Below are positions 22,201 through 34,645 of a stretch of 64,000 bases of DNA, piece by piece. This stretch comes from Mycobacterium simulans. GTDB taxonomy: Bacteria; Actinomycetota; Actinomycetes; Mycobacteriales; Mycobacteriaceae. Under the pieces are notes generated by a model. It was not told where the DNA came from and ran no database searches. It saw nothing but the letters and a program-made list of their open reading frames with translations. Position 1 is the first letter of the stretch; the number at the start of each line of letters is the position of its first letter. The translations under genes were made by a program, and so were the position numbers. The stretch spans positions 1,878,654 through 1,942,653 of the forward strand of contig NZ_OCVX01000003.1 in assembly GCF_900232995.1 (NCBI RefSeq), in the 5' to 3' direction.

Positions 22201-25200
22201 CGTGTTCGGGCTCGCGGGTGAGCGTGGCCTGGCGGTCCAGCACGACGTAGCCCACCAAGTGTTGGTCGCCGGTGTTGGCCGAGTGGGCAATGACGGCCGA
22301 CTGAGCGACCCGGGGATGGCTGGCTAGCACCGCTTCGATCTCGGCGCACTCGATGCGGTAGCCGCGGATCTTGACCTGATCGTCTGCGCGGCCAACGTAC
22401 TGCAATTGGCCGTCGGCACCCCGCCGCACCAGATCTCCGGTGCGGTACATCCGCGTCCCAATCATGAACGGGCAGGCCACAAACCGTGCGGCGGTCAGCG
22501 CCGCCCGGCGCCAATAGCCACACCCCACGCCGGTGCCGGCGATGTACAACTCGCCGGCAACGCCGGGCGCTACCGGGCACAGTCCAGCGTCCAGCACGAA
22601 CAACGCCTCCCCGTATCCGGCGATCCCGATCGGGCTGGTGCTGCTATGGGTGTCAGGCTCGACGATCTCGCGCCAGGTGGCATGGACCGTGGTCTCGGTG
22701 ATGCCATACATGTTGATCAGCCGCGGCAGCCCCGGATGGTTGTCCAGCCACCCGCCCAGGCGTTGCGGCTGCAGAGCTTCGCCGCCAAACACCACCGCAT
22801 CCAGCGCGAGTTGGCGCCCCAGCTCGGGCTGGGCGGCCTCCGCGGCCTGCAACCCGTAAAACGCCGACGGGGTCTGGCTGAGCACATTGACCCGCTCGGA
22901 GGCCAGCAATGCCAGCAGGTCCGCCGGCGACCGGGTCACCGCTTCGGGCACCACCACCAGCCGCCCGCCATGCAGCAATGCGCCCCAGATCTCCCAGACC
23001 GAAAAGTCAAAGGCATAGGAATGACATTGGGTCCACACCTGGTTCGGGGCCGCCGTCAGACCCTGGCTCATCGAGGTGAATAACGCCGCGACGTTGTGGT
23101 GAGTGACTGCAACGCCTTTGGGGACTCCCGTGGTGCCGGAGGTGTAGAGGATGTAAGCGATGTCGTCGGGGTTTGGGTGGTTGAGTGGGTGGGCGGTGTG
23201 GACGCTGTCGGTGAAGTCGTTGATGTCGACCACCCGCACCTGGTGGCCGTCCAGCCGGCCGGCCAGGTCGGTGGTGGTGACGGCGGCCACCGGAGTGGCG
23301 TCGCCCAGCATGAACGCGATGCGCGCATCGGGGTGTGCCGGGTCGATGGGCAAGTAGGCGGCCCCGGTTTTGAGCACCGCCAAGATCGCGATGACCGCCT
23401 CCGTCGAGCGCTCCAAGAGCAGCGCCACCACATCACCGGCACCCACTCCGACGCCGGTCAGCCAGTGCGCCAATCGGTTTGCGGCCGCATCGAGCTCCCG
23501 GTAGGTCGACGAGCCGCCCGCACACACCACGGCCACCGCATCCGGGTTGCGGTCGACCTGTGCGGCGAACAGTTGCGGGACGGTTGCCGGCGGGGCCGCG
23601 ATTGGGACGTCGCCGAGCATCTGGCTGCGTTCGGCGGCATCGAGAATGTCGATGAGGTCGATGCGACGGCGGGGATCCTCGCCAACCGCGTGCAGGATGC
23701 GCAGGTAGTACGCGGCGAACTTTTCGACGGTGTCGCGGTCGAACAGGTCGGTGGCGTATTCGATGGTCCCCGGCAGCGGCTGAGGCTGCCCGGCAATCGC
23801 GGGGAGATCGACGAGTTCGATGTGCAGATCGAACTTGGCGGTGTTGGTGGGCGCGGGCAGCGTCTCGATGCTCAGTCCGGGGAGCTCGACCTGCGGGAGC
23901 GGGTTGTTCTGTAGCACCAAGGACACCTGGAACAGCGGGTGGTGCGCCGCGGATCGTGACGGGTTGAGCAGTTCCACCAGACGTTCAAACGGTGCGTCCT
24001 GGTTTTCGTAGGCGGCCAACGCCTTTGCGCGTACCTGCTCGAGCAGCTCACGGAAGCGGGGATTGCCCGAGGTGTCAACGCGGAGCACCCAGGTGTTGAC
24101 GAAAAAGCCGATCAGGCCGGCCAGCGACTGGTCGGTGCGCCCGGCGATCGGGCAGCCGATCGTCAGGTCGTCACCGGCACCGAGCTTTCGCAGCAGAACT
24201 GCCAGCGCCGCCTGCAACACCATCGAGGTGGTCGTGCCGGTTTCCCAGGCGCGCTGCTCGATTTGTTGACGCAGCCGCGGATCAATGGTGAAGGGCACGA
24301 GATCGCCGTCGAACGTCTGCTGGGTTGGGCGCGGCCGGTCCGTCGGCAGTGAGATCTGCTCGGGCACCCCGGCTAGCTCGGCACGCCAGTAGGCGAACTG
24401 CGCCGCCAAAACACTGTTGGCGTCGTCTTCGGCGCCCAGGACATGGCGCTGCCACAGGGTGTAGTCGGCGTACTGCACTGGCAGCGGTGACCAGCTCGGC
24501 TCGACACCCGCACACCGCGCGACATAAGCCGTGGCCAAATCGTGGGCCAACGGCATCAGCGAGGCTCCGTCGGCGGCAATGTGGTGCAACACCAACACCA
24601 ATACGTGCTCGGTTTCGGACACCCGCAACAGATCCGCCCGGATTGGGATCTGGGTCGCCAGGTCGAAGCGGTATTTAGCGGCTCGTGCCCCCGCTCCCGA
24701 CAACTGCTGCCCGCCAGTCACTTCGGTCAGCGTTACCGGCACGTCGACGGACTCGGCCGGCAGGATCCGCTGCCACGGAACGCCGTCGGTGTCGGCGAAG
24801 ACCGTGTGCAGACTTTCATGACGCGCCACCAGATCGCCGATCGCCGCCACCAGGGCCGCAGCATCGAGCCGGCCGGTGAATCGCACCGCCAGGGGAACGT
24901 TGTAGGTCGCGGCCGGACCCTCGTACTTATCGATGAACCACAATCTGGTCTGTGCGTATGACAATGGGATCTGTTGCGGGCGTCGCTGTTTGGTGAGAGC
25001 CGTCCGCGTGCGTTCCCCGGATTGTTCCCGCAGCCATTGCGCCAACCCGGCCACGGTGGGCGCGTCGAACACGGCCCGGATGGGTACCTCGACATCCAGT
25101 TCGGCCCGGATCCGCACCACTAGCCGCGTCGCCGATAGGGAATGCCCACCGAGTTCGAAAAACCCTTGGTCGATGCCGATCCGGGCAACCCCGAGGACTT

Positions 25201-28200
25201 CGCCGAACAGTGTGGCCAGCACCTGTTCCACCCGATCACGCGGCGCCCGATAGGCCACGTCACTGACAAACTCAGGGGCCGGCAACGCCCGCCGATCGAG
25301 TTTGCCGTTGACGGTCAACGGCATTGCGGGCACTACCACCACCGCGGCGGGCACCATATAGCCGGGCAGCCGGGTCGCTAGCGCGGCCCGCGCCTTCGCT
25401 GGGTCGGCCGTTCCGGTGATGTAGCCCACCAGCCGCTTGTCCCCCGGGCGGTCCTCGCGGGCGATCACCACCGCTTGATCCACCCCATTGACGTCGGCCA
25501 GCACCGCGGCGACCTCGGCGGGTTCGATCCGATACCCGCGGATCTTGACCTGCTCATCGCAGCGCCCGAGGAATTCGAGTTGCCCGTCGGCGCCCCAGCG
25601 CACCAAGTCTCCGGTGCGATACATCCGTGTCCCGGTCCCGGCGAATGGGCAGGCCACAAACCGTGACGCGGTCAACGCGCCCCGGCCCCAATACCCACAT
25701 CCCATCTGCGGACCCGCCACATACAGCTCGCCCACCACCCCGACCGGCACCGCACGCAACCACCCGTCCAGCACGAAAAACGCCGCCTGCGTCCCCGGCA
25801 CCCCGATCGGGCTGACACCACAGTGGGTGTCGTGCTCGACGATCTCGCGAACCGAGGCATGCACCGTGGTCTCGGTGGTGCCATACATATTGATCAGTCG
25901 CGGGCGCGCGGGATGGTTGGCCAGCCACTCCGCTAACCGTTGCGGCTGCAACGCTTCACCGGCGAACACCACCGCATCCAGCTGCAGCCGACGCGCCAGC
26001 TCGGGCTGTGCGGTAGCCGCGGCCAGCAGACCGTCGAACGCCGACGGGGTGTGGCTGAGCACGGTGACGCGCTCGCGCACCAGCAACGACAGCAGGTCTG
26101 CGGGGGAACCGATCACCGCCTCGGGTACCACCACCAGCCGCCCACCATGCAGCAACGCTCCCCACATCTCCCACACCGAGACGTCGAAGGCATAGGAATG
26201 CCACTGACTCCACACCTGCCCCGGCGCCGGCGCCACACCGTTGGCTTGGGAGGCGAACAGCTGTGTGACGTTGCGGTGCGTGATCCCAACGCCTTTCGGC
26301 GTTCCGGTGGTGCCCGAGGTGTAGACGAGGTAGGCCAGATGGTCGGCGTCGGGCGCCGGCAACCCACATGCGAGATTGCAGGTGTCAACGCCGGGCTCGT
26401 CTAGGTCAATAACGGCCACGTCGTGGCCGGCCAGCCGATCGGCCAACGCGGCGGTGGTCAGCACCACGACGGGCGCGGCATCCTCGAGCACGAACGCGAT
26501 GCGGGCATCGGGATAGCGCGGATCGATCGGCACATAGGCAGCGCCGGTTTTGAGCACCGCCAAAATCGCCGTAATCGCTTGCGCGCAACGCTCAACGAAC
26601 AGACCCACGACGTCACCGGGGCCGACGCCGTGGTCGATCAGCAGATGCCCCAACCGATTAGCCGCACTGTCCAGATCGCGATAGGTCCACGTGTCGTCCT
26701 CGAACACCACCGCGACCGCATCCGGGGTGCGGGTCACCTGCGCGGCAAACAACTCCGGAATCGACCCGGACATCGCTGGCGCCGTCAACGCCAAACGATT
26801 GCCGATCTCATCCAGCCGTCCGTGCTCGCCCGGATCCAAGAGATCGATCGACGACAACCGCTGCGCCGGGTCCGCGGTCATCGCGTCGAGGAGTCGCTGT
26901 AACCGCCCCACGAGAGCGCCGATGCTGGCGGCATCGAATACATCGGTACGAAACTCCACTGTGCCGCTGATTCCGGCGGGCTCACCGGTGTCGGTGAAGT
27001 GTTCGGACAACGTAAACGTGAGGTCCATGCGCGCTGTCTGGGTGTGCACCGGCATGGGAGTGATGTTGAGATCACCCAACGCGAGCTCGGCGGGGGCGGT
27101 GTTTTGCCAGGCCAACATCACCTGCACCAGGGGGTGATGGGCCAGGCTCCGGGTGGGGTTGAGCCGCTCGACCAGCACCTCAAAGGGGGCGTCTTGATGC
27201 TCGAAAGCCTCGAGGCTGCTCGCACGCACCCGCGCCAGCAGCTCGGCGAAGCTGGGATCACCAGACAGCTGGACACGCAACACCACGGTGTTGACGAAAA
27301 AACCCACCAACGCGTCCAACGCCGGGTCGCCTCGCCCGGCGACCGGAATCCCCACCGCCACATCGCTGCTGGCGCTGATCGTCGATAACAGTGCGGCAAG
27401 AGCGGTTTGGACCACCATGAAACTGGTCGCGTGATGCTCACGGGCCACCCGCGCCACCCGCTGTTGCAGCGTCGCCGGCCACTGGACCGCCACACTGGCA
27501 CCGCGGTGGTCAGCCACCTGCGGATAGGGGCGATCGGTCGGCAGCTCAAGGCGTTCCGGCAGGTCCGCCAACGCCTTTTCCCAATAGGCCAGCTGAGCGG
27601 TGATGCCGCTGTCGGTATCGGCCAGATCGCCCAGGCGCTCACGCTGCCACAAGGTGTAGTCGGCGTACTGCACCGCCAACTCAGGCCAGCCCGGAGCCTG
27701 CCCGGAACACCGGCTGGCATATGCCGCGCTCAGATCGGCGGCCAGCGGGGCCAGCGACCACCCGTCGGCGGCGATGTGGTGCACCACGATCACCAGAACG
27801 TGCTGGCGGTCGTGGACTCGGAAAAGCACTGCGCGCAACGGTATCTCGGCACCCAGATCGAAACAGTGCCGAGCCTGCTCGGCGACGGCCTCATCCAGTC
27901 GGTCCGCGGACCACTCGGCCGCATCGACGAACTGCCATGCCAGGGCGGCCTTTTCGGTGGGCAGGACCACCTGTTGGGCTGTGCCGTCAATCGACGGGAA
28001 CACCGTGCGCAGGCTCTCGTGGCGGGCCACCACATCGGCCAGCGCCGCGGCCAACGCGACGGCATCCAGATCGCCGTGCAACCGCGCCGCCCATGCGAGG
28101 TTGTAGACCGGCGATGGCCCCTCGAGTTGATCGAGGAACCACAACCGCTGCTGGGCAAACGACAACGGAACCATCGAGGGCCGTTCGACCGGCACCAGCG

Positions 28201-31200
28201 ACGCACGCACGCCCGAACCCGTCCCAATGCGGGTGGCTAACTGGGCCACCGTCGGGGCCTCGAACAGGGCACGTACCGAAAGCCCCACCGCCACAGCGGT
28301 ATTGATCGTTGCAATCACCCGAATCGCAGACAGCGAGTCCCCACCCAAATCGAAGAACGAATCGTCGACCCCCACCCGCGTCACCCCCAGCACTTGGGCG
28401 TAGATGCCAGCCAGGATCTCCTCGGTCGCGGTGGCCGGGGCCCGATACCGTTCGCTGTCGCCGTATTCGGGCACCGGTAGCGCGCGAGTGTCGAGCTTGC
28501 CGTTGACCGTTAACGGCATTGCCGGCAGCGGCACCACCGCCGCAGGCACCATGTGACCGGGTAACCAGGCCGCCAGTGCGGCGCGCGCTTCTGCCGGATC
28601 AACAGTCCCGGTGACATAACCCACCAGGCGTTTATCGCCGGGGCGGTCCTCGCGGGCGATCACCACCGCCTGATCCACCCCCGCCAAGCCGCCCACTGCA
28701 GCTCGCACTTCACCGAGTTCGATGCGATACCCGCGAATCTTGACCTGCTCGTCGACGCGCCCGACGAACTCCAGCTGGCCATCGGCGCGCAGGCGCGCCA
28801 TGTCCCCGGTGCGATACATGCGCGACCCCGCCGGCCCGAACGGGCACGCCACAAACCGCGACCCGGTCAACGACCCCCGCCGCCAGTATCCGCAGCCGAC
28901 TCCGCGACCGGCCACATACAACTCCCCGACCACCCCGGCCGGCACGGGACGCAACCAGGCGTCGAGCACGAATAGCGCCGCCCCCGCCAGCGGTGTCCCA
29001 ATCGGAGGCGCACCTGACGCCGGGAGCAGGGGTGCGCTCATGGACGCGTACCACGTCTCGGTTGGGCCGTAGCCGTTGATCATTACCCGCCCGGGCGCCC
29101 AGCGCTCTACCAGTTCGGCGGGACACGCCTCACCAGCCACCACGAGTGTGGCCGATTCCAATCCCGGCGCGGGCAATGCCGCTAGGGCCGAGGGGGTTTG
29201 GTTCACGACGGTGACGTGTTCGGCGACGAGCAGAGCATGCAGCTCTGCCGGGGAGCGGGTGGCGGATTCGGGGACCACCACCAGCCGGCCGCCATGCAGC
29301 AGCGCTCCCCAGATCTCCAACGCCGAGACGTCGAAACCGTAGGAATGACACTGGCTCCACACCTGATCGGCCGAGGGTGCCAACGGAGTCGGTGCGGCGA
29401 ACAGCTGGGTGATGTTGCGGTGGGTGACGGCCACGCCCTTGGGCGTCCCGGTTGTCCCCGAGGTGTAGAGGATGTAGGCGACGTTGTCCGGGTCCGGCGC
29501 CGGCAACTCCCGGCAAGGTTGGGCATTGATCGCGGGGTCGTCGATGTCGATGATCAGCGGGCTGCGGCCGGCCAACCGCCCAGCCACCTCGCCGGTGGTT
29601 AGCACTGCCACCGGCGCGCCGTCATCAACCAACAACGCGATGCGGGCATCGGGATGGCTGGGGTCCAGCGGCAGATACGCCGCTCCCGTCTTCAATACCG
29701 CCAGGATTGCGATGATCGCGCTGTCGCAGCGAGGCAGCAGCAGCCCCACCACAGCACCGGGTCCCACACCATGGCCGACCAACAGGTGAGCGAGCCGATT
29801 GGTCTGGTCGTCGAGCTGGCGGTAGGTCATCGCGTCACCGTTGAACACCACCGCGACCGCCTGCGGGGTGCGCGCCACCTGTGCGGCGAACATTTCCGGG
29901 ATCGATGTCGCGGTGATGGGCTGGGTCAAAGTGGCCCGGTTGCCGACCTCGTCTAGGTGCGCGCGCTCGGCGGCGTCGAGGAGCCTGATCGACGACACCG
30001 CGCCGTTGGGGTCGGCCACCGCGGCTTCCAACACGCGCTGTAGCCGCTCGATCAAGGTGTGGATGCTGGCCGCGTCGAAAACGTCGGTGCGAAACTCCAC
30101 CGAACCCTCGATCCCGGCGGGTTCACCCGTAGCAGTGAAGGATTCGGCCAACGAAAAAACCAAATCCATGCGGGCGGTCTGGGTGTCCAGCGGGATGGGG
30201 GTGATCTCGAGATCACCCAACGCCGGCTCGGGAGGGGTGTTATTTTGCCAGGCCAGCATCACCTGGATCAGGGGATGGTGGGTCAGGCTCCTGGCCGGGT
30301 TGAGCCGCTCCACCAGCACCTCAAAGGGGACATCTTGATGCTCGAAGGCTTCCAGGCTGCGCGCACGCACCTGGGTCAGCAGCTCGGCGAAGGTGCGATC
30401 ACCAGCCACCTGCACCCGCAGCACCAAGGTATTGACAAAAAAGCCCACCAATTCATCCAGGGCGGGATCTGCCCGGCCCGCCACCGGAACCCCTACCGCC
30501 ACATCGGAACTCGCGCTCAACGCCGACAACAACACTGCCAAGCCCGCCTGGATCACCATGAAACTGGTCGCATGATGCTCGCGAGCTACCCGGGCCACCT
30601 GTCGCTGCAGCACGGCTGGCCACCGCACAGCCACACTGGCGCCGCGGTGATCAGCCCGTTGCGGATAAGCCCGATCGGTGGGCAACTCCAGGCGCTGCGG
30701 AAGCCCGGCAAGCGCACGCTCCCAATACCCCACCTGGGCCGCGATGGCGCTGTCGGGATCGGATAGGTCACCCAGGTTCGCCCGCTGCCACAGCGTGTAG
30801 TCGACATACTGCACCGGCAACTGGACCCAGTCCGGAGCCCGCCCGGCACACCGGCTGGCATAGGCCGCACCCAAGCCGGCGGCCAGCGGAGCCAGCGACC
30901 AGCCATCCGCGGCTATGTGGTGCACCACGATCACCAGCACGTGTTCGCGATCGCTGATCCGGAAAAGCCTCGCCCGAAACGGGATCTCGGCGCCCAGATC
31001 GAAACACTGCCGGGCCTGCTCGTCGACCGCCGCCTGCAGCCGGCCTGCCGACCACCCGGCCGCGTCGATGACCTGCCACCCCAGATCGGCTTGGTCGGCC
31101 GGCAGGACCACCTGGTGCGATATCCCGTCGACCCCATCCGTAAAGACCGTGCGCAGGCTTTCATGGCGGCCCACCACATCCGCCAAGGCCGCGCCCAACG

Positions 31201-34200
31201 CCTCGACGTCGAGACTGCCAACCAACCGCGCCGCCCACGGCATGTTGTAAACCGGTGATGCCCCATGCACTTGATCCAGGACCCACAACCGCTGCTGGGC
31301 GAACGACAGCGGCACCGGTTCAGGTCGATCTGCGGCAACCAACGGAGCACGCCTTGCCGCGACCCCGACCTGACTCGCGAGCAGTCCCACCGTCGGCGCC
31401 TCGAACACGCTGCGCACCGTCAGACCGGCGTCCAGCGCGACATTGATCGCGGTGATCACCCGCATCGCCAACAGCGAATCCCCACCCAAGTCGAAAAACG
31501 ACTCGTCGACCCCGACCCGCTCCACTCCCAGCACCTGGGCATAGATGGCGGCCAGGATTTCCTCGGTCGGCGTGGCCGGCGCGCGATATCGGTCGGTGTC
31601 GCGGTAGCCGGGCGCCGGCAGGGCCCGCGTGTCGAGCTTGCCGTTGACCGTCAACGGCAACCGCTCAACGACCATCACCGTGGCGGGCACCATGTAATGC
31701 GGCAGCAGGGACGCCAGCTCGGCTCTCATCGCGCTCGGTTCGACTGCTCCAGTGATGTAGCCGACCAGCCGCTTATCACCCGGGCGGTCCTCGCGGGCGA
31801 TGACCACCGCCTGATCCACACCATCCAAACCGCCGAGCGCGGCTTGCACTTCACCGAGTTCGATGCGATACCCGCGGATCTTGACCTGCTCGTCGGCACG
31901 CCCGACATAGTGCAGCTGCCCGTCGGCCCCCCAATACCCGAGGTCCCCGGTCCGATACATACGCGCGCCCGGCGCCGCCGCGCCGCCGAACGGACAGGCC
32001 ACAAACCGCGACGCCGTCAACCCCGCCCGCCGCCAATACCCACAACCCAGCCCGGCACCGGCCACATACAACTCCCCGGCCACCCCGGCCGGCACTGGCC
32101 GCAGCCACCCATCCAGCACGAAGAAGCTCAGATTCGCCAGGGGCAGCCCGATCGGGCTGCTGTTGTTATCGGTGTCAGCTTCGACGATCTCGCGGTAAGA
32201 GGCATGCACCGTGGTCTCGGTAATGCCATACATATTGATCAGCCGCGGCCGCCGCGGGTGGCTGTCAAGCCATGGTGTGATCCGATGCGGCTCAAGGGCT
32301 TCCCCGCCAAACACCACCGCATCAAGGCGCAGCCGGCGACCCAGTTCGGGTTGTGCCGCGTCGGCGGCCTGCAGGCCATAGAACGCCGACGGGGTCTGAC
32401 TGAGCACGTTGACCCGTTCGGCGACCAGCAACGCAAGCAGGTCTGCCGGGGAGCGGGTCACCGGCTCAGGCACCACAACCAGTCGCCCGCCGTGCAGTAA
32501 CGCGCCCCAGATTTCCCAGACCGAGAAGTCAAAGGCATACGAATGACACTGGGACCACACCTGCCCGGGCGCATAGGCCACGCCCGCCCGCAGGGACGCC
32601 AGCAATTGGGTGATGTTGCGGTGGGTGATCCCCACGCCTTTAGGGGTTCCGGTGGTGCCGGAGGTGTAGAGGATGTAGGCGATGTTGTCGGCGGCCGGCG
32701 CCGGCAACCCGGAATCCGGATCGCAGGTCGCGATGACGGGGTCGTCGATGTCGATCACCATCACCTCATGCCCAGCCAGCCGTCCGGCCAACTCGGCGGT
32801 GCTGACCACGGCGACGGGTGCGGCGTCCGCCACGAGGAACGCGATGCGGGCATCGGGATAGTTGCGGTCGATGGGCAGGTAGGCCGCTCCCGTTTTCAGC
32901 ACCGCCAGAATCGCGACGATGGCTTGCGGTGATCGATCCAACAGCAACCCCACCACATCGCCGGGCCCCACCCCGCGGCCAACCAGCAGATGCGCGAGCC
33001 GGTTGGCGTTCGCATCGAGCTCGCGGTAGGTCCACCGGTGACCGTTGCATACCAGCGCGACGGCCTCGGGCGTGCGCGCCACCTGCGCAGCGAACAATCG
33101 GGGAACCGACGGTACCGGTTCGCCGAGACAGCGCTGGGCTAATGCCGCCCGATTACCGCACTCATCCAGGCAGGCGTGATCGGCCGCGTCCAACAGATCC
33201 AGCGACGACACCAGCTGCGCCGGATCGGCGGTCATCGCGTCCAACACCCGCTCCAACCGCCCCGCCAAATCGACGCTGTCGAAATCCGAAAACGGCCGGC
33301 CAGCACCTACGGTACTCAACGACAGCCGATCGCCGTCCCTAATGAAAAAGAGACCAAAATGGCCCACCCGGCCAAAAGTCCGATATACCGCGGACGCCGG
33401 GGCGCCGTCGAACGGCAGGATCGTTATGGACGGCAGGAAGTTGACGCCTACCCTATTGGACGCTCGATTGTCCCCCAAGGACTGCACCGGAAATCGCTGA
33501 TGCCGCATCGCCTCGCGTATCCGTGTGTGGACGTGTTGGCAAAAATTCCCAACCGCAGATTGGGCGGAAATCTGCACCACCAGCGGTACAACTCCGGCAA
33601 TTGTGCCGGGAAATGTCATTAATTCCGGGGTGGTACGCCTACTGACCGGGAAATCGAGCACGACCTCCGATCCACCGCCACACCACCCATGGACGATAAG
33701 CGCGCACGCAGCGCTGATAACCGACGACCGACGAATGCCCAACGCGGCGGAAAACTCGTCGACGCGACGCACCACGGCCGGATCCAACTGAACCGGCGCG
33801 GATGCCGTGCACGATTCGGGCCCTCCCACGGCAGCCGGCAACCCATAGCTCGGTACGCTTTCGGTCGGCAAGTTTTGGCGCCAATAGGCCAGGTCCTCCT
33901 GATATTCACGGGAGGCCTCGTACTCCAACTCACAGCCAACCATGTCCGAAAACGAGCCGAAAATGGCCGGCGGAACGGGCACACCGGAAGCGAGCGCTGA
34001 ATACACCGAAGCGATCCGATTGGCACAAAGGACGGAACCGAACCCGTCGACCACCAGGTGATGGCAACATATGAATAGATAGAATTGATCGCCGCGCGTC
34101 TGACACAAAGCAAATTTGAACAATGGGCCAGTAAAGGACATCGGCGTCTGTTGGATCAACGAACCCAGCCGATAAGCCTCCTGCACCGGATCATCCGATC

Positions 34201-34483
34201 CGCTGAGGTCATAGCAGGCGACCTCGAAATCGGGGTCATCGATTGTTCTTTGAACGATCTGGCCATCGCGCTGGAAAAAAGCGGCCCTGGCCGGTTCGGC
34301 CTCTCCCACCACTAGCCATATCGCCCGCTTCAATAAATCAGGATCAACCCAGCCATCGATGACCACAAATTGGCTGACTTGCCATTCCGTTACCGAGCCC
34401 TCTATTTCTTGGGACAGCCATATCCCCAGCTGTACCGGGGTCAGCGGAAGTGCCCGTTCGTCGAGTTTCATCCGATTACTCAT
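15485..34483 (-). CDS. Giant five-module non-ribosomal peptide synthetase (C-A-T)3-C-A-MT-T-E-C-A-T-TE
   Basis: A 6332-residue single-chain NRPS. Phosphopantetheine serines occur at about residues 1003, 2050, 3115, 4579 and 6063, so five carrier domains are present. There are five condensation domains (HHxxxDG near 141, 1184, 2234, 3301 and a variant near 5222), five adenylation domains (YTSGTTG near 608, 1681, 2724, 3784, 5684), one methyltransferase inserted in A4 (LEIGVGSG near 4161), one epimerase (HHLAVDG near 4750) and a terminal thioesterase (GWSFGG). It starts with a condensation domain, suggesting an N-acylated peptide. It is inserted between comF and an Rv3243c homologue, where H37Rv has nothing comparable. 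The product is inferred to be a five-residue lipopeptide, possibly cyclised. The ATG at 34483 is used; M5 (34471) is an alternative. Confidence 0.95.
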   Translation of the reverse strand: MSNRMKLDERALPLTPVQLGIWLSQEIEGSVTEWQVSQFVVIDGWVDPDLLKRAIWLVVGEAEPARAAFFQRDGQIVQRTIDDPDFEVACYDLSGSDDPVQEAYRLGSLIQQTPMSFTGPLFKFALCQTRGDQFYLFICCHHLVVDGFGSVLCANRIASVYSALASGVPVPPAIFGSFSDMVGCELEYEASREYQEDLAYWRQNLPTESVPSYGLPAAVGGPESCTASAPVQLDPAVVRRVDEFSAALGIRRSSVISAACALIVHGWCGGGSEVVLDFPVSRRTTPELMTFPGTIAGVVPLVVQISAQSAVGNFCQHVHTRIREAMRHQRFPVQSLGDNRASNRVGVNFLPSITILPFDGAPASAVYRTFGRVGHFGLFFIRDGDRLSLSTVGAGRPFSDFDSVDLAGRLERVLDAMTADPAQLVSSLDLLDAADHACLDECGNRAALAQRCLGEPVPSVPRLFAAQVARTPEAVALVCNGHRWTYRELDANANRLAHLLVGRGVGPGDVVGLLLDRSPQAIVAILAVLKTGAAYLPIDRNYPDARIAFLVADAAPVAVVSTAELAGRLAGHEVMVIDIDDPVIATCDPDSGLPAPAADNIAYILYTSGTTGTPKGVGITHRNITQLLASLRAGVAYAPGQVWSQCHSYAFDFSVWEIWGALLHGGRLVVVPEPVTRSPADLLALLVAERVNVLSQTPSAFYGLQAADAAQPELGRRLRLDAVVFGGEALEPHRITPWLDSHPRRPRLINMYGITETTVHASYREIVEADTDNNSSPIGLPLANLSFFVLDGWLRPVPAGVAGELYVAGAGLGCGYWRRAGLTASRFVACPFGGAAAPGARMYRTGDLGYWGADGQLHYVGRADEQVKIRGYRIELGEVQAALGGLDGVDQAVVIAREDRPGDKRLVGYITGAVEPSAMRAELASLLPHYMVPATVMVVERLPLTVNGKLDTRALPAPGYRDTDRYRAPATPTEEILAAIYAQVLGVERVGVDESFFDLGGDSLLAMRVITAINVALDAGLTVRSVFEAPTVGLLASQVGVAARRAPLVAADRPEPVPLSFAQQRLWVLDQVHGASPVYNMPWAARLVGSLDVEALGAALADVVGRHESLRTVFTDGVDGISHQVVLPADQADLGWQVIDAAGWSAGRLQAAVDEQARQCFDLGAEIPFRARLFRISDREHVLVIVVHHIAADGWSLAPLAAGLGAAYASRCAGRAPDWVQLPVQYVDYTLWQRANLGDLSDPDSAIAAQVGYWERALAGLPQRLELPTDRAYPQRADHRGASVAVRWPAVLQRQVARVAREHHATSFMVIQAGLAVLLSALSASSDVAVGVPVAGRADPALDELVGFFVNTLVLRVQVAGDRTFAELLTQVRARSLEAFEHQDVPFEVLVERLNPARSLTHHPLIQVMLAWQNNTPPEPALGDLEITPIPLDTQTARMDLVFSLAESFTATGEPAGIEGSVEFRTDVFDAASIHTLIERLQRVLEAAVADPNGAVSSIRLLDAAERAHLDEVGNRATLTQPITATSIPEMFAAQVARTPQAVAVVFNGDAMTYRQLDDQTNRLAHLLVGHGVGPGAVVGLLLPRCDSAIIAILAVLKTGAAYLPLDPSHPDARIALLVDDGAPVAVLTTGEVAGRLAGRSPLIIDIDDPAINAQPCRELPAPDPDNVAYILYTSGTTGTPKGVAVTHRNITQLFAAPTPLAPSADQVWSQCHSYGFDVSALEIWGALLHGGRLVVVPESATRSPAELHALLVAEHVTVVNQTPSALAALPAPGLESATLVVAGEACPAELVERWAPGRVMINGYGPTETWYASMSAPLLPASGAPPIGTPLAGAALFVLDAWLRPVPAGVVGELYVAGRGVGCGYWRRGSLTGSRFVACPFGPAGSRMYRTGDMARLRADGQLEFVGRVDEQVKIRGYRIELGEVRAAVGGLAGVDQAVVIAREDRPGDKRLVGYVTGTVDPAEARAALAAWLPGHMVPAAVVPLPAMPLTVNGKLDTRALPVPEYGDSERYRAPATATEEILAGIYAQVLGVTRVGVDDSFFDLGGDSLSAIRVIATINTAVAVGLSVRALFEAPTVAQLATRIGTGSGVRASLVPVERPSMVPLSFAQQRLWFLDQLEGPSPVYNLAWAARLHGDLDAVALAAALADVVARHESLRTVFPSIDGTAQQVVLPTEKAALAWQFVDAAEWSADRLDEAVAEQARHCFDLGAEIPLRAVLFRVHDRQHVLVIVVHHIAADGWSLAPLAADLSAAYASRCSGQAPGWPELAVQYADYTLWQRERLGDLADTDSGITAQLAYWEKALADLPERLELPTDRPYPQVADHRGASVAVQWPATLQQRVARVAREHHATSFMVVQTALAALLSTISASSDVAVGIPVAGRGDPALDALVGFFVNTVVLRVQLSGDPSFAELLARVRASSLEAFEHQDAPFEVLVERLNPTRSLAHHPLVQVMLAWQNTAPAELALGDLNITPMPVHTQTARMDLTFTLSEHFTDTGEPAGISGTVEFRTDVFDAASIGALVGRLQRLLDAMTADPAQRLSSIDLLDPGEHGRLDEIGNRLALTAPAMSGSIPELFAAQVTRTPDAVAVVFEDDTWTYRDLDSAANRLGHLLIDHGVGPGDVVGLFVERCAQAITAILAVLKTGAAYVPIDPRYPDARIAFVLEDAAPVVVLTTAALADRLAGHDVAVIDLDEPGVDTCNLACGLPAPDADHLAYLVYTSGTTGTPKGVGITHRNVTQLFASQANGVAPAPGQVWSQWHSYAFDVSVWEMWGALLHGGRLVVVPEAVIGSPADLLSLLVRERVTVLSHTPSAFDGLLAAATAQPELARRLQLDAVVFAGEALQPQRLAEWLANHPARPRLINMYGTTETTVHASVREIVEHDTHCGVSPIGVPGTQAAFFVLDGWLRAVPVGVVGELYVAGPQMGCGYWGRGALTASRFVACPFAGTGTRMYRTGDLVRWGADGQLEFLGRCDEQVKIRGYRIEPAEVAAVLADVNGVDQAVVIAREDRPGDKRLVGYITGTADPAKARAALATRLPGYMVPAAVVVVPAMPLTVNGKLDRRALPAPEFVSDVAYRAPRDRVEQVLATLFGEVLGVARIGIDQGFFELGGHSLSATRLVVRIRAELDVEVPIRAVFDAPTVAGLAQWLREQSGERTRTALTKQRRPQQIPLSYAQTRLWFIDKYEGPAATYNVPLAVRFTGRLDAAALVAAIGDLVARHESLHTVFADTDGVPWQRILPAESVDVPVTLTEVTGGQQLSGAGARAAKYRFDLATQIPIRADLLRVSETEHVLVLVLHHIAADGASLMPLAHDLATAYVARCAGVEPSWSPLPVQYADYTLWQRHVLGAEDDANSVLAAQFAYWRAELAGVPEQISLPTDRPRPTQQTFDGDLVPFTIDPRLRQQIEQRAWETGTTTSMVLQAALAVLLRKLGAGDDLTIGCPIAGRTDQSLAGLIGFFVNTWVLRVDTSGNPRFRELLEQVRAKALAAYENQDAPFERLVELLNPSRSAAHHPLFQVSLVLQNNPLPQVELPGLSIETLPAPTNTAKFDLHIELVDLPAIAGQPQPLPGTIEYATDLFDRDTVEKFAAYYLRILHAVGEDPRRRIDLIDILDAAERSQMLGDVPIAAPPATVPQLFAAQVDRNPDAVAVVCAGGSSTYRELDAAANRLAHWLTGVGVGAGDVVALLLERSTEAVIAILAVLKTGAAYLPIDPAHPDARIAFMLGDATPVAAVTTTDLAGRLDGHQVRVVDINDFTDSVHTAHPLNHPNPDDIAYILYTSGTTGVPKGVAVTHHNVAALFTSMSQGLTAAPNQVWTQCHSYAFDFSVWEIWGALLHGGRLVVVPEAVTRSPADLLALLASERVNVLSQTPSAFYGLQAAEAAQPELGRQLALDAVVFGGEALQPQRLGGWLDNHPGLPRLINMYGITETTVHATWREIVEPDTHSSTSPIGIAGYGEALFVLDAGLCPVAPGVAGELYIAGTGVGCGYWRRAALTAARFVACPFMIGTRMYRTGDLVRRGADGQLQYVGRADDQVKIRGYRIECAEIEAVLASHPRVAQSAVIAHSANTGDQHLVGYVVLDRQATLTREPEHEDHLVQQWRGIYDNLYTGSTRPALGEDFSGWNDSYTGAAIPLEQMREWRDATVARITALGPRRVLEIGVGSGLLLARLAPTAAEYWGTDLSAHTIETLKSAVAQENWGNRVRLRAQPAHRDDGLPNGHFDVVVLNSVIQYFPSAGYLLDVLATALRLLAPGGALFVGDVRNLTLLQAFTVGTLCTDGVNDGAAVLRERVRREMLADKELLLAPEFFTALPQHLADIAAVDVQLKDMQAVNELSGYRYDVVLRKAPIPTRSVAQFPTQPWQQLKSLAALRNYLTSQRPSELRVTGVPHAGIWTDIAMTQALARAHDRLPVSQLRADLPAPEGVLPHQCHLLGQELGYTAAVTWSATAGLMDLIYTQGPTEAALSDVYLPATAVGSITQYVNDPSATEVVAGLRRFAVARLPEFMMPAAIMAVESLPLTVNGKLDRKALPAPEFTSGSVYREPRDRRERVLAALFGEVLGLERVGIDDGFFELGGDSISSMQVVARARAAGVVCTPRDIFTERTVAGVARVAGLVADGEHGRVDDGVGEVLATPIMGWLHGLDGAVEQFNQTMLLQAPAGVTEADVSVLVQALLDRHAMLRARVVEDGAGTWSLHAPEPGSAKVEVQGVAELSDEVLVAARRRLDPAAGVMVSGLWVSSTAQLVLVIHHLAVDGVSWRILVDDLNSAWAQRRGGHDVALPVRGTSFRRGAAVLGEHARSAAVVDQLPAWRRLEAVGPALPTAKDTFAAAEQTSVWLDVETTRMLLGAVPAAFHTGIHEVLLIAFGLAWAEFLGRSGKPIAIDVEGHGRQEGIVADIDLSATVGWFTTKYPVALKVDRLDWRAAPGTVIKDLKEQLRAVPDGLSYGLLRYLNPEADLTGPDTSIGFNYLGRLGGDAAHADTWQLAGSPVFSDPAAAAVPMALPHAVAVNAFTLDTDTGPRLLATWTWASSVLDRVAIDRVSQLWFDALAAICAHVTDGGGGLSPSDLAPLHMTQQQIDRLDQRYRIADMLPLSPLQQGLLFHAGSARGRDDVYAEQLNITVTGHLDADRLHAAVQAAVDRHPNLAARFVYEDLDQPVQIIPADPRVPWRYLDLTEHVRPDEELARVAAEERAAVMDLAEACPIRAALIRTACDGHRLVLTNHHIVLGGWSLAILLSEILACYDGQPLPTPASYRRYLTWLADQDRDRAHAAWRTVMAGVPAPTLVGPPDPLGLGGKDARSFQLSVATTEALSALARAHHTTVSTVLQAGWAQILCWLTGQHDVVFGTVAAVRPPDLAGAESMVGLLINTVAVRATMSATTTTAQLLDQLHNAHNVTREHQHLALPEIQRIAGHDRLFDTLFVYENYPIDKSTELGAHDLSITEITAHEHTHYPLVLTAAPGPRLSFRVEFATTVFDAAGIEALFDRLMGVLEAMSADPARPLSSIDLVDAAERARLNDIGNRAALARPVDAVSIPELFAAQVARTPEAVALVFNGDTWSYRELDEAANRLAHLLADCVVGPGEVVGLLLPRGAQAIIAILAVLKTGAAYLPIDPHYPDARIAFVLEDAAPVAVLTTAALAPRLAGHDVGVIDIDDPAIDTCYPADRLPAPEAGNIAYLLYTSGTTGVPKGVAVTHRNVTQLFASQAVGVAPAPGQVWSQWHSYAFDVSVWEMWGALLHGGCLVVVPENVVGSAAELHKLLVSERVNVLHQTPSAAAVLPPEGLESVTVVVAGEACPAELVDRWAPGRVMVNAYGPTETTVYASMSAPLEAGLPGSGARPIGSPVWGAALFVLDGWLRLVPVGVVGELYVAGPQVGCGDWRRTSLTASRFVACPLSGTGQRMYRTGDLVRWGADGQLEFVGRADEQVKIRGHRIEPAEVAAALADVDGVDQAVVIAREDRAGDKRLVGYITGTADPAQARTELAARLPAYMMPAAVVVVPAIPLTVNGKLDTRALPAPDYGDANRYRAPATAVEEALAGMYAQVLGLERVGVDDSFFELGGDSLLAMRLIATINSTFHAGLSVRTLFEAPTVAGLSQRLGSTDSSVELVPVEVLKNGAGVPLFCLPPAGGVSWQYRALGSYVDCPIIGLQQIPNNEAPRSVRDLAKNYADTIQALHPDGPYRLLGWSFGGTVAHELAIELRRRGCVVAPLLLLDARPVLNAAPAPLTYEQGVELLQRQVPDVPLPSRQLGEALLENINRNALLGAQHMPDIFDGDMIIFSATRDGDGSPLLQRWWPYVAGNIVEHPVDCTHNEMLAPQSLDLFGRMLGDALA
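19259..25003 (-). other. NRPS module 4: C - A4 interrupted by N-methyltransferase - T4 - E
   Basis: Residues about 3161-5075. C4 has [11 protein letters not shown]4 has the same pocket code as A1 (DFWSVGMVHK, Thr-like). Between A8 and A9 the domain is split by a SAM-dependent methyltransferase ([17 protein letters not shown], about residues 4090-4330), which normally N-methylates the loaded residue. T4 has the epimerase-type GGDSISSMQ. An epimerase follows ([13 protein letters not shown]). The predicted unit is an N-methyl-D-amino acid, probably N-methyl-D-threonine-like. Confidence 0.75.
25004..28201 (-). other. NRPS module 3: C - A3 - T3
   Basis: Residues about 2095-3160. C3 carries [11 protein letters not shown]3 pocket residues read DVWSVAMVHK, between Ser-like and Thr-like codes, so a small hydroxylated residue is possible but not secure. 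T3 has GGHSLSATR, the form typical of carriers feeding an ordinary LCL condensation domain; no epimerase follows. Confidence 0.7.
28202..31348 (-). other. NRPS module 2: C - A2 - T2
   Basis: Residues about 1046-2094. A canonical condensation domain ([10 protein letters not shown]) is followed by A2, whose pocket residues read DVLNVAGYAK. The usual Trp at the third code position is Leu (FDVSALE), and I cannot assign a substrate. T2 is GGDSLSAI. Module 2's C domain is very similar to those of modules 1/2 boundaries and module 3, pointing to internal duplication. Confidence 0.75.
31349..34483 (-). other. NRPS module 1: starter C - A1 - T1
   Basis: Residues about 1-1045. The first condensation domain has an intact CCHHLVVDG motif but differs strongly in sequence from C2-C4, as expected of a lipo-initiating or otherwise specialised starter domain. 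Its DNA (about 33300-34483) is visibly poorer in G+C than the rest of the gene. The A1 pocket residues read by alignment to the GrsA positions are DFWSVGMVHK, close to the known threonine code DFWNIGMVHK. T1 has GGDSLLAM. Confidence 0.75.
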
Positions 34484-34645
34484 ACCCAGCGACTTGCACC
34501 TATTTCCATATACAGCATCCAGATCGGTTGGTTTAATCGGATCACTCGCCGACGCGGCAAGAGAATAAGCGCAAGATGATCCCAGAGACCATGGACATAA
34601 TCACCCGAACGACCGCGCCAAATCGACAATGCGCACAATCCGGGC
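34484..34645. promoter_or_regulatory. Upstream region of the NRPS gene
   Basis: This 162-bp gap between the Rv3243c homologue and the NRPS start is AT-richer than its flanks. On the minus strand it contains TGTATATGGAAAT (about 34503-34515), which could hold a -10 element, but no convincing -35 is present. No terminator hairpin was found after the Rv3243c homologue, so read-through from the mtrAB-lpqB operon is possible. Confidence 0.35.

Noticed and set aside
15485-34483. Adjacent MbtH-like, transporter or acyl-ligase gene for the NRPS
   Set aside because: I looked on both sides for a short MbtH frame and for MmpL or FadD-type genes and found only housekeeping genes.
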